Source of the DNA: Osedax fenrisi
Taxonomy: Eukaryota > Annelida > Polychaeta > Sabellida > Siboglinidae
Assembly (NCBI GenBank): GCA_964019155.1
Contig: OZ025239.1
Span: 5,554,883-5,618,882 of the forward strand
Length of the DNA stretch: 64,000 nt
Reading direction: 5' to 3'
Below the pieces are notes generated by a model. That model did no database searches and was not told the DNA's origin. It saw nothing but the letters and a program-made list of their open reading frames with translations. Of this stretch, positions 10,601 through 20,742 are shown in pieces; the first letter of the stretch is position 1; every line of letters begins with the position of its first letter. A program made the translations under genes and the position numbers.

Positions 10601-13600
10601 TTCATCGGTGATTTGATGAAGCCTTACAATTCAGTCAAATTTATCGTTTACATCTACGCAAAATGAATTAATATTTAGAATTTGTATCGGCGATTGTACG
10701 ATCGTTTATACGCAGCATTAAAGAAACTAATCGTTAATTAAAATATAAAAGTATTATTAATTAAATAAGAATTGTTTACAAATAACTACAGTACATAAAC
10801 ATTTCTCTCGATACCTATCAACTAGAGGCGCTGGAACGATTTTCTATGTAGGGGGACCAACCAATAAAAATAATGTTTGTTGTAAAAGTGGGGGTCGCGG
10901 ACCGATACATATGAGGTGCCCCTAGATTGTAAAGTGGTGTTGACATACCCCCCGTCCCCCCCGTTGCAGCGCCCCTACTGTCAGCCAATAGCCCTTAACG
11001 ATAGCTTAACACCCGCGCACACCCGTCAGCCGATAGATCTCGCTAAACTGTGGAGCCGTAAGACCTGCGCCCGTATACTAGCCGCCGAACAGTGGTACAA
11101 GGACAAAACGGTGCTCTGGAACCAGCTGAAGAACATGAAGAGATTGGACATGTCGTCGGCTCTCAAGGTCACCCATAAGGCCGCGCTTCTAACGAAGTAG
11201 GGTTGAGAGGCGCGCGTCTATCTAATAAAATAATAATAATAAATATTTATTAGAAGAAAGTTGTACATTTTTTTCGTATGAAGTATATAAATTAATTATA
11301 TTGTTATATCCTCTAAAGGGCTTCAGATAAAGATCAATATCTTTTCTATGCTGTCGCCCGAATATCTTAGCCTATCGTTTACATTAGTAATGTTTAAACT
11401 GTGCCATATCACTGTAAACATAAGTTAGTGTAAGGTGTAAGGTGTAGGCGACGCTCGCCTCTCAACCTGATTCTACTTTTGTAGCAGCCTAACCTATTTC
11501 CGTGAATCGTTAAGTATGCGATGTCATATATTAAGTCGTAAAGTAAATGAAAACAGATATATAATAGTAATATTAATAATAATAATATTTATTAGAAGAA
11601 TTTTGTTTGTTTTCTGTGACATTTTCTAGTGTATTATTTTTCCTCCTAAAGTGCTTTAATCTAATATAACAAATGTTCGCTATGTAAAACCTAAACAATT
11701 AGCTGGGGTCGAGGTGTAACATCCAGGCACTCTAATGCGCCCCTAATGCGCCCTCAATCTTACTCAGATAAGCGAGCGGGAAACAAACAGAATTATTCTA
11801 ATAAAAATTATTATTATATATATATATATTTAACTACATTTTATCATATATTTATTATCATCTATAAGTTATAATATTTACCCACCGGGGTAGAGGTGAT
11901 GAATCATAACCTAAAGTAGGCCTAAACTCACGCAGATAAACGAGAGGGAAACCATTCTGGAGAGGTACCGAGAAGACCCTCAGATCATGCTAGAACTTAT
12001 CAACCGTGAGGTCGGTATCGTCATCAGGTCATCGTTGTTATGTAATCATTATGATGTAATGGTGAACTATGATGTAATACGCTCTTTAGATTCTATGCGA
12101 ATATTATCTTAATATTACGTTACAACGAAATTATATATAAATATATATATATATTAATATTTATTAACTGCCTGTGTGGCTCAGTTGGCTAAGGCGTCAG
12201 ACACACAAGCAGTATGACACGGGTTCAAGCCTCGTCCGGACCATTAAAATAGATCTTAAATTAATATTTAGAAGTAATCGTATATAATTGTGCTTACATC
12301 TAATGATCGATCTAATATCAACAAATGATCGACTCTTGTTAAAACCCGGATGTCATAGTATCAGAACAGATTCTAAAGGATATTGGATCCATTTTGTTAT
12401 TAGTGAAAACTTCATCTAAGTTTCTAGATGAAAAACTCCCAAAATAAAAAATTAAATAATATCGCAGATAAACCACGTACACATAAAAATACCCATAAGT
12501 ATATAAACCTATATGTATATAATTACTCACTCGTACACAAAAGTTATACGTACGAACGAATGTTTATGTTTGTTCTACTATCATGACCTCTACTATCATG
12601 ACCTTTACTATCATGACATCTACTATCATGACTTCTATGATCATGTCCTCCACGATCATGACCTCTACTATCATGACCTCTACTATCATGACCTCTACTA
12701 TCATGTCCTCTACTATCATGACCTCTACGATCATGACCTCTACTATCATGACCTCTACTATCATGACCTCTACTATCACGACCTCTACTATGATGACCTC
12801 TACTATGATGACCTCTACTATCATGACCTCTACTATCATGACCTCTACTATCCTGACCTCTACTATCATGACCTCTATGACAGAATACGCCGCAACCTCT
12901 GCAGCCAACACCCGAAGAAGTGAAGCCGAAACCAGTCGTCCACGTGACCTACAAACTGTACAACAACGCCACCTTGTGGAACAAGTCCACGAAAGCCAAA
13001 GGCGTCGAGTACGTCGAGAATTTGAAGGTCATGCCGTTAACTCTCGCTGTGTACATTATAATTATGATAGATAGATAGATTGTATTTATTTATGAAAATT
13101 TATAAAACACCAGTAATATATACGATTAATATTCTTGTAAGAAATATGTTGTATAAATAATAATAATAATAATGATTATAATAATAATAATTATAATAAT
13201 AATAACTATTATAACAATAATAATAATAATTATAATAATAATAACTATTATAACAATAATAATAATAATTATAATAATAATAACTATTATAACAATAATA
13301 ATAATAATGATTATAATAAAAATAATAATAATGATTATAATAACAATAATAATAACCATTATAATAATATGGTAACCATTAATGTAATCTATGATCTTTG
13401 TGAGTAGGATTACTACCCGAGGGACGACTACACGAAGCTACCGAAGCCTCCTCTAGTACGCCATGACTCACCAATACACGTGACTCATTACCAGAGTTAG
13501 TATACAATAGATGTATTCATTAGATGTATTCATTAGATGTATTCATTAGATGTATTCATTAGATGTATTCATTAGATGTATTCATTAGATGTATCCATTA

Positions 13601-16442
13601 AATGTATCCATTAGATGTATTCATCAGGTGTATTCATTAGATGTATTCATTAGATGTATTCATCAGATGACGTAATAGTCGACTTTCTTACCTAAAGAAA
13701 CTAAATTTAAGCGAAATTGTCAAAAATTCAGTATATTATTTATTGAAAGTTTACTTTTTAAGTTAATATTTACGTTTAAAGCATTTATTAATGGAGGTGT
13801 CTTATTGCTTAGATAAGTAATGGCTACCTAATGATATATAACTCGTCTCATTAGACTCTAAAGACCAGGTCAAACTTGTGAATACACACTTTTGTGAATA
13901 TTTATTACATTTGATTTATGAAAACCGCTATTCTTCGCGATTTCAAATTTGCAAGTGGCATCAGCTTTTAAAAATTTTAAAAATTTTAAAAAATTTTAAA
14001 TTATCAATATTTAATATCATCAATATACGTTATTTCTATTTTTGCTTATTTTTCATTTATTATTACATTTACTAAACCGTTTTAATATCTTAAATTCTAT
14101 AATTTCGTATTAATCTTTCTTTATTTCAATTAAGTGTGTTATCGTTAGAAAACATTTATACTTTATACTTTCGATTATATAATTCGACTATATATTTGCT
14201 TAAATAAATTATCAATCAATCAATCAATCAATCAACACATAAAGATACAAAATATCACCGTATTGCATATTAGCTCATTGCATTGCGTAACAGCCGAGAT
14301 CATGCCGGATTCAAACTACAATAAAATGAACTACGCGAAGAAACCCCGCCTGCCTACTAGACCTCGTCTGAACGTTGTCGTCACCTCTCGCCAGGAGTCA
14401 GCACCCGTTGTGTTCAAGGTCAGCACCCGTTATGTTCAAGGTCGGCGCGACCCTACTAATGATTACGAGCGTGCGCGGGTGTGTAAAGCTTATTATCGTG
14501 AAGACATCTTCAAAAGTAGTAAACTGGGTGTACGATAATATCGAAGAGTAGAATTCGGCTATTTATCTATTAATTTAACTAGCAATATTTCTCAAGAATC
14601 AAAAACATTTATATAAAATTCCAGTAAGCTTATGCCTATTAGCTATAGCTTAAGCTATACCTTCGTTAGTTTGTATTCAATATCGATTAATGAATAAGTT
14701 AATATCATCGGTACACAAACTATTCACAAGCTTAACATGCACTTGTTAACTATTCACTCTTTAGTAAAGAGTCTTTACACATCTCCCAGATATATTCATC
14801 ATATAAGAATACTATTACTATCTTTGAATTAGTTTCTAAATGATCACCTAACCCCCCTACTAAATAGGGTAAACCTCAGCTATACTTTTTACGAACCCCT
14901 TCTTTAATTACCTTATCAACTTACTATGAACCTTGGACTAGTTGTTCTCAGAAATGTCCTAAGATTAACATAGGATAATATAGAACATAACTGAGGTTGA
15001 TAAGGATTGTCCCCGAATAATGTATTATCTCTGAACAACTCGCCCCTGTATAGTAATCATGGTTACTGCAGTGATCTCATACGGCACAATGTGATAATAC
15101 ACACTAATATACATCATTATTTATAAATAATAGAATGTTCACTTCTCACTATATCACTGTTATTCCCCTGTACTATACATTACACCCCCTCATCCACTAT
15201 ACCCCGACCCCCCTCATCAACTACACCGGGTATACCCCATCTCCTCGTACAGCCTAAACATATCGCCGATGGCAACAAAAGAAGACATTTTGACGACGAC
15301 GACCCCGTTCAGAAGTCTGACGTGTACTTCCACCTGGTGTCAAGTTTACCCACCGGAGTATTCCAATGTAAACAACTGCCGATATCTCCTTATTCAGGTA
15401 CGCATGCACCCACTGTCTCTATGATTATATCGTTTAGGCTGCGGTTCTATAACAGTTGAATTAGGTTTCACCTACATTTACATAACAAAGTTTAACTTCG
15501 CTGTAACACTTTGTAAAGTAAAGGATGGACGATACCTTTCATTGAAATTAATAGAACTTCATTCTCGGATATGTAAGAATAGTGCGTTTAATACGATGAT
15601 ATTAATAATTATAAACATATGTTAACCGATTATATTTATTTCACAATTTTATTCACATAAAATTTAAATATTTTTAAAACTTTATACTTGAAAAATCTTT
15701 AGAATAAATATTATATACTGTATATCATAAATATGTGTATATATATATATATTTACACAATATTATTATGATATAGATTGCCATATTTGTTTAATATAAT
15801 TCTGTATTTATTTATATATTATAATTTATAAACTTCCCAGCTTTTCTTTATTGATATATGATGTTAATAAATATATAAAATATATATTTTATAAATAAGT
15901 ATATTATATTAAGAGGGGGAGATATATAATTATAATCAACTGTAAATAATCCAATTTAAATTAATATTACAAATTAAATGTAAACAAAAATATTTATGTA
16001 TATTTTTTATTTATTTACTAACTACAAATAACAATCACCCATCATATATATATATAAGAATTTTTATTATACCAGTTATTAATTGTATATATTCTTATAA
16101 TTGATAGAACAAGTAAGATAATTTAAATAGTAAACATTGTTTACTAAACAATACTATAATCTCATTGTTTCTCTACACATTTTTAAAATTAATTACTAAA
16201 TATTAAACATATCATTATATTTCAATAATAACATTAGAGATATACTAAACTTGATTTTGATTGAAAGCAATACACGTCGAACAGTAGATTTGCATAAAAC
16301 TATATATATATATATATATTAATACTATTATTATCTATTAATAGAGGATACAAGCACCACAAACATCAGTGAAGAAACAAGCATACTTGACGTTAACTTA
16401 AGACGAATGCACAGACCTAATCTACTTCCTGTCTTTCAATAA
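7325..16442 (+). CDS. ANKRD53: ANKRD53-like ankyrin-repeat protein, 12 exons, 438 aa
   Basis: Exons: 7325-7417, 8067-8174, 9278-9480, 10271-10337, 10396-10449, 11030-11167, 11936-12010, 12905-13027, 13408-13495, 14294-14418, 15253-15397, 16345-16442. Joined they make 1317 nt with all phases compatible and one stop (TAA). Residues ~28-180 carry about three ankyrin repeats (GLASVHLAALHGRIDCL; WTPLHLCIS; ITPLHQAASEGHIQCL), then KPIDLAKLWSRKTCARIL, a position-specific signature I associate with ANKRD53, whose repeats have the same order and spacing. Later, VTYKLYNNATLWN matches a conserved block of that family. Vertebrate ANKRD53 is about 530 aa and has been linked to the mitotic spindle; the C-terminal tail here is shorter. 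The last exons (9-12) rest on splice signals, phase and composition rather than clear homology. It converges on the PLEKHM2-like gene. Confidence 0.82.
7540..7600. repeat. (TA)n tract in intron 1
   Basis: About 30 uninterrupted TA units in the first intron of the ankyrin gene. Similar tracts at 4008-4051, 47697-47740 and 61482-61523 are not listed separately. Confidence 0.9.
8067..8174 (+). CDS. ANKRD53: ANKRD53-like exon 2
   Basis: 36 codons after the acceptor TTTTACTTATTAG. MSAAIGDLEWLKQSL fits the helix that precedes the first full repeat. Donor GTTTCT; phase 0. Confidence 0.8.
8819..9120 (-). mobile_element. 3' ORF end of a non-LTR retrotransposon, frameshifted
   Basis: On the minus strand FAGHCLLRDDEVVSDLVL is followed, after a -1 frameshift near 8960, by GRPPESYVRNLERETGIPV and RVAMMNRDVWRTF, then a stop (TAA at 8819-8821). 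This RFAGHC...GRP..TY...L..D.G sequence is the standard C-terminal end of many RTE/R4-like LINE polyproteins. It lies antisense in intron 2 of the ankyrin gene and is a 5'-truncated dead copy. Confidence 0.78.
9278..9480 (+). CDS. ANKRD53: ANKRD53-like exon 3 (ankyrin repeats)
   Basis: 203 nt encoding one and a half ankyrin repeats with the TPLH motif (WTPLHLCIS) and ending LLLKRGANPG. GC-rich compared with the flanks. Acceptor TTTACTCAG, donor GTAAAT; ends in phase 2. Confidence 0.9.
10271..10337 (+). CDS. ANKRD53: ANKRD53-like exon 4 (ankyrin repeat)
   Basis: Encodes ITPLHQAASEGHIQCLK, the two helices of an ankyrin repeat. Acceptor CTATTTCAG, donor GTCAGT. The following intron is only 58 bp. 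Confidence 0.9.
10396..10449 (+). CDS. ANKRD53: ANKRD53-like exon 5 (ankyrin repeat)
   Basis: 18 codons, ALITAGADVDAVDIRGQK, the loop that completes the repeat begun in exon 4. Donor GTTAAT. Confidence 0.88.
10824..10976. mobile_element. Small hAT-derived MITE (GGCGCTGGAACG ends)
   Basis: Left end AGAGGCGCTGGAACGA, right end GTTGCAGCGCCCCT, with G-runs and C-runs inside. The same ~155-bp structure recurs at 55271-55421 and 55918-56076. The termini resemble those of the hAT element at 3074-6491 (GGCGCCGGAAC). It lies in intron 5, 53 bp before exon 6. Confidence 0.7.
11030..11167 (+). CDS. ANKRD53: ANKRD53-like exon 6 (last repeat and linker)
   Basis: Begins PIDLAKLWSRKTCARILA, then a basic helical linker WYKDKTVLWNQLKNMKRL typical of the family. 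I end it at 11167 (GTCACC donor) because this joins exon 7 in phase; reading on would stop at 11200 (TAG). Confidence 0.82.
11225..11352 (-). repeat. Dispersed retroposon tail with (ATT)n end
   Basis: On the plus strand AATAATAATAATAAATATTTATTAGAAGAA runs into AAAGTTGTACATTTTTTTCG and then GGGCTTCAGATAAAGATC. The copy at 39683-39822 is nearly identical for ~120 bp, and shorter relatives with the TATTTATTAGAAGAA block lie at 11570, 38520 and 44175. The orientation with an ATT-repeat tail on the minus strand suggests a SINE or LINE 3' end. Confidence 0.65.
11703..11963. repeat. Two diverged copies of the exon 7 upstream region
   Basis: 11703-11790 and 11886-11963 share GGGGT(C/A)GAGGTG, a TAATGCGCC/TAGGCCTAA zone and, at the end, CAGATAARCGAGMGGGAAAC. 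The second copy supplies the acceptor and first codons of exon 7; the first is a decayed duplicate in intron 6. Confidence 0.5.
11936..12010 (+). CDS. ANKRD53: ANKRD53-like exon 7
   Basis: 25 codons, INERETILERYREDPQIM onward, charged and probably helical. Acceptor CTCACGCAG, donor GTCGGT, phase 0 on both sides. A partial copy of its acceptor region sits in the upstream intron. Confidence 0.72.
12170..12250 (+). mobile_element. tRNA-derived SINE head
   Basis: Shows a good A box (TGGCTCAGTTGG, 12177-12188) and B box (GGGTTCAAGCC, 12221-12231) at tRNA-like spacing, but the 5' and 3' ends do not pair as an acceptor stem, so I do not call a functional tRNA. A related copy lies at 49627-49705 on the other strand, sharing the CAGACAC...AAGCAGTA stretch, the B-box region and TCCGG.CC. 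Confidence 0.7.
12572..12882. repeat. 15-bp minisatellite abutting the exon 8 acceptor
   Basis: About 20 copies of CTCTACTATCATGAC with few variants, ending 22 bp before exon 8. The 15-bp unit keeps frames open on both strands, so the long ORFs here are artefacts. Confidence 0.92.
12905..13027 (+). CDS. ANKRD53: ANKRD53-like exon 8
   Basis: 41 codons with VVHVTYKLYNNATLWNKSTK, matching the conserved TLWN-type block of the ANKRD53 tail. The acceptor (CCTCTGCAG) lies just after a 15-bp minisatellite. Donor GTCATG. Confidence 0.8.
13158..13372. repeat. AAT-rich compound tandem repeat (intron 8)
   Basis: (AAT)n interspersed with TATTATAAC blocks in a larger period of about 46 bp, repeated four to five times. 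Confidence 0.85.
13408..13495 (+). CDS. ANKRD53: ANKRD53-like exon 9
   Basis: Encodes DYYPRDDYTKLPKPPLVRHD and a short tail. Acceptor TTGTGAGTAG is weak; donor GTTAGT leaves phase 1, which exon 10 needs. Without splicing the frame stops at 13500. Confidence 0.6.
13507..13670. repeat. 13-bp minisatellite (intron 9)
   Basis: About 12 copies of AGATGTATTCATT with minor variants (TCCATTAA, TCATCAGG). Confidence 0.9.
14294..14418 (+). CDS. ANKRD53: ANKRD53-like exon 10
   Basis: About 41 codons rich in Arg, Pro and Lys (KKPRLPTRPRLNVVVTSRQE). The donor region is tandemly duplicated: TTCAAGGTC occurs at 14413 and again 22 bp later, so two donors in different frames compete. Confidence 0.65.
15253..15397 (+). 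CDS. ANKRD53: ANKRD53-like exon 11
   Basis: Acceptor CTCCTCGTACAG after a pyrimidine-rich tract. Encodes KHIADGNKRRHFDDDDPVQK and SDVYFHLVSSLPTGVFQCKQ. Donor CAG|GTACGC leaves phase 1. Confidence 0.68.
16345..16442 (+). CDS. ANKRD53: ANKRD53-like exon 12 (stop)
   Basis: Terminal exon encoding a Thr/Ser-rich stretch, then DVNLRRMHRPNLLPVFQ and TAA at 16440-16442. Phase 1 into the preceding exon gives an intact frame. AATAAA hexamers occur near 16830 and 16870. Confidence 0.6.
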
Positions 16443-17335
16443 TACTGTACTAGCAGCAGCAGCAGCAGTATTCTCGTGCCAACATTTGTTATTCAATGAT
16501 CCATAACTAAGGTCTTCCATGCACTAACTGCGGTGTACATATTGTATTTATTATCGTTGTTATATTCCTTTTAAAGCGTTAATTATATAATTAAATTGTT
16601 TATACATGGTGATATATATATATAAATTCTGTGCTAATAATTAAATGCTGATTTTAAACACTCTCGCGTTTGCGATTTGTACACGTATTATTATATATTT
16701 ATATGAAATCTTCTCTAATCGCTATTATCAATACACATACGTATTATTATTTACATTCCCTCGCGGTAATAATTAAAATGGTTTTCATAATACACGCTTT
16801 ATTAATTATATAATATGCTCTATTACATAATAAATATGTTCTATTACATAATAGACGTGTTTTATTACACAATAAATGTGTTTACACATACACGCGCACA
16901 TAGGTATAGTATTTCTCTACTAATGATAGTCGTGTGATATCTATCCTCTATAAAATGTTGTCTTCTTCTATCACTGAATATAAATACTTTGATTTAAAGG
17001 CAAGAGGTTGCATTGTTTCTATCAATCGCAATGCTATGAGGGTCGCGGGGTTCAGCCCGATTAAGGTCGTAGTTCTATGATCGTTGATAGTAGTGGTGGT
17101 GGTGGTGGTGGTGGTGGTTGTGTGTGCGGATAAGATCGTTACGTTAAAATCACAATAATAATAAAACGGTCGCGTCGAAACGGGCTTGAACAATTAAACA
17201 ATAATCTATTAAAACATAAATGAGAGAGTGGGGTGAGGGGGGACACACTCCCTGCGACTAGAGAGATGCGCAGAGAGTGCTGACAATAAATAAAATATCT
17301 TGTGTGGTACGGAGGTGAGATGTAAACGCTGTCAG
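16443..17335. other. Gap between the converging genes
   Basis: Holds the 3' UTR of the ankyrin gene (AATAAA near 16830 and 16870), a (GTG)n tract at 17092-17118 and a moderately GC-rich block 17160-17335 that is probably 3' UTR of the minus-strand gene. I see no convincing exon. Confidence 0.5.
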
Positions 17336-17523
17336 CCAATCAGATGCGGTTAGATGACAGTAGCCAATCAGATACGGTCCGATGACTGTAGCCAATCAGA
17401 TGCGGTTAGATGACAGTAGCCAATCAGATACGGTCCGATGACAGTAGCCAATCAGATGCGGTTAGATGACAGTAGCCAATCAGATACGGTTCGATGACAG
17501 TAGCCAATCAGATGCGGTTCGAT
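17336..17523. repeat. 28-bp tandem array of CCAAT boxes
   Basis: CCAATCAGAT occurs seven times at exactly 28-bp spacing: 17336, 17364, 17392, 17420, 17448, 17476 and 17504. Units alternate between GATGCGGTTAGATGACAGTAG and GATACGGTCCGATGACAGTAG types, giving a 56-bp higher-order period. CCAAT is the NF-Y core. The array overlaps the stop codon proposed for the PLEKHM2-like gene and continues into its presumed 3' UTR. Confidence 0.9.
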
Positions 17524-17600
17524 GAAAGCAGCTTTTTTTCGTGGTCGCGACATTTGTCGTGAAGTTCGGCGTCGTCAAATTCTTTAATTGTCAACTCCTC
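17508..17600 (-). CDS. PLEKHM2: PLEKHM2-like terminal exon (proposed)
   Basis: 30 codons EELTIKEFDDAELHDKCRDH then EKKLLSSNRI and TGA at 17508-17510. Acceptor CACCGATAATAG, phase 0 as required. GC content and codon use match the other exons, but similarity to the vertebrate C terminus is weak. The stop lies in the last unit of the CCAAT array. Confidence 0.5.
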   Translation of the reverse strand, partial: EELTIKEFDDAELHDKCRDHEKKLLSSNRI

Positions 17601-20600
17601 CTATTATCGGTGTAGTGGTGATAAGATCATTGGTGAGTGCGGTATGAATACTATAACTATTAAATAAATGAATTTAACTTAATAATTGGAATGGTTATAA
17701 AAATGTACATTTTATAAATAATTTTACAATGTAGGTTGAGTTTTATTTAATTTACTTGTTAATGATTAATATGTTAATGATAAATATTGATTACTTTAGT
17801 GTGTGATAATAAAGCAGCATTAATGATAAAAACTCAATAAGTCTCATTTTTTACGAAGCTTTTTATATTTAGATATAGCTGATTCACATTACTATTTAAC
17901 TTTACTTGCTGGACAATTAGTAAATGTTCAAAAAACGCAAATATAAGAGTGAAAAAAAATCAGGTCAGATTTGTTGCTGTTAACGCGGCTTAAAATGTAC
18001 TTATAAAGTATACTCAATTATATTAAATTTGTATATTATTGTTATAGTATTGTAAATATTTATTTGACATTCGATGATTATAAAATATAACTTAACTTTG
18101 AGTAGTAATTAACCTATTTTAGAATATAATTTAGTAGTTTATTTTAATTAATTAATTGTAAACTATTATAATTCAATGTAAATTATAAGATTATTATTAA
18201 TTAGCTTATTAAATATAATTAAAAAATTTAATATTATTATTTAATAAATCATATTATTAAAAAAAAAAAATCTTACTAATTGAATAAAGTCAAATATTAT
18301 ATATAAAATATTTAGAAAAAGTAGTATAAATAAAATGATTGTATTTTTTATTTATCATAATTATTAATATTGTATCAATATGATATTTAATTAAATATAT
18401 AAAAGAATTGTTTTAAATAATAATTTGATAAATATATATTTTTATATTATAATTTATACTTGTACTATAATTTATGAATTATTAAATATTAATTTATAAT
18501 TGTAATGTAAAAATTAAATTGAATGTAAATGTACTTATATTACCACTATATTAGTATACATGTAATGTAATACATAATTTGTATATAAGTTATTGAATAA
18601 TACTGTACATATACTAAATGTAAAATCAATTAAATATAGAATACATATAATACTTATTAAAAAATATTAAATAAATATAAATTATTTCATGATGTGATCA
18701 CACTGTTTTTACATTGTTTTTAACCAATTTAAATTGTATTTATATAACAAATTTTTATTGAGTCATTATTATTGTCAATTACAATATGAATATATTCAAT
18801 AAATTAGTGTCTCATACATTATTATCTAACTATGTAATCCACAATAATATCACAAATAAGTGTAATTATTTCGTATTAATTTTGTATTTTCTTGCATAAA
18901 TCAGTAAAATAGAAATAATTCAATTCATTATATCGGCACAATAAATTTCACACAAATTACCGGCTTATATGAGTTGTGCTGACATATATGCTGCAAATGT
19001 CCAGTGTGAATCCAGCTTGAAAAATGGAGAAGTTAATAAACAAATGTATTTGTTTTTGCGAGAACTTCCCCAATAATCATATTCTAGATAATTTAGATTC
19101 TAACGAGTTAAAAAATGTAAATATAAAGAATACAAAATATGTATATACAAGTCAAGTTTACAAATAAATTATGTAAAATTTTATAAAAAAATCACAATAA
19201 CGAGTTGAATCCTGAATGCCAATAAAATAATAGCTAAATAGATAAAAACTAAAAAACAAAAAAAATAATTCATAACTGTAAAAAGTATATAAGACTAATA
19301 TTGTGAGACATACACTTTTTATTTGAACAAGTATAAAATAATTATTAATTTATTTATATAATTAATATGAAAAACATTAGTAGTGATTTATACTTATGCT
19401 ATACATTATTGTTAGCGATATAAACTACAAATGTTAATTTATATAAACATATTATGAATATAAATTTAATTTTGACTCATAGAATTAATTGATTTTTATG
19501 ATTAATTAGAAATATTATAAAAGTTAAATATCCCAGTCCAAATATACTGATTAAATAAATAAATAAATAAATAAAATATTTGATAAAATAAAAATTGTAA
19601 CAAAAAATAATTTTACATAAAAATTGGTATTTTGAATATATCATGAATTAAAATAGCTGTATAATGTATTATTTACACGCAAAATATTCAAAATTGTCGT
19701 CCTATTAATTATAAATAAATAAAATGTTATAAATATATTATTGCAGCATATGATGAATATGCATATATAGATGGTGCATTAATATAATAAATATGTTTTA
19801 GTTGTTATTCATAAGTTATGAATCATAACTAATAAATTAATATAATTAATATTAATATTATTTTAAATAATTAATTATAGAATATGGAAATATATAAAAT
19901 ATAATAAGAATGATAAAGTTGGTCAAATTATAATATATTCATAAGCATCACTTTTAATTATCACAACTGATTGTGATCATATTTTCTAAATTCATATACC
20001 CAGCAAACAGTAAGAGCAGCATAATATCAGAAAAATATACTTTTAAAATGAATAGCAGCATAATATTAGCATAATGGCAGCATAATAGGAGCATAACAGC
20101 AGCATAATATCATGAAAAATTAATAGCAGCATAATAGACATTTAATAGCAGCATAATAGCACAATGTAAACATTTGAGGCTCTAGCATATGCTGTTATGC
20201 TGCTATTATGCTGCTATTACTGTTAGCTGGGTATATTCATACAATAATCTTTAATTAATATTATCATATTACTTTGAGTAATAATAACCTTGAAATATAA
20301 TTTCCAAAGGTCGCTAATATTGTCGGTAAAGTAATGCCTCTCGGAAATGGAATTAAAATAAAATAACCAGAAAAATTTGTTATCATCAAATATCTGTAAA
20401 GAGTAAACATTTAGGGTCAAGGGGTCATGAAAGTGATTAGGTTAGGTGTATACAAACCAAGAGACAATAACGTTCGTCGGTGAAGATCATCTGAAGGTCG
20501 ACTAGAGGACAAGTTCCTAGCACTCGTACGAAACCGTTATGAGAAGAATTCTCTTGATAGGTAACCAATGAGAATGAGTCTTTCAGAGTTACCATAGCAA

Positions 20601-20659
20601 CACAGCAAGCAATCGTAGAGTATGTTTGCTGTAGGGGTAGTATAGGTGGCAGTAGTGGC

Positions 20660-20742
<83 letters not shown>

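Noticed and set aside
12170..12250. Functional tRNA gene
   Set aside because: A and B boxes are good but the acceptor stem does not pair and the anticodon arm is irregular; a related copy at 49627 shows it is a SINE.
12513..13074. ORFs of 115-163 codons over the 15-bp minisatellite
   Set aside because: Repeat-driven in all frames. Only the last part (12905-13027) in one frame matches a real exon.
13126..13375. Poly-Ile ORFs on both strands
   Set aside because: Product of (AAT)n repeats.
17525..17640. Plus-strand non-coding first exon driven by the CCAAT array
   Set aside because: Attractive donor at 17632, but the minus-strand reading gives an in-phase terminal exon for the PLEKHM2-like gene. 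Kept only as a finding to test.
19021..19170. Small plus-strand ORF starting MEKLINKCICFCENFPNNHI
   Set aside because: 47 codons, AT-rich, in an intron of the minus-strand gene, no similarity I recognise.
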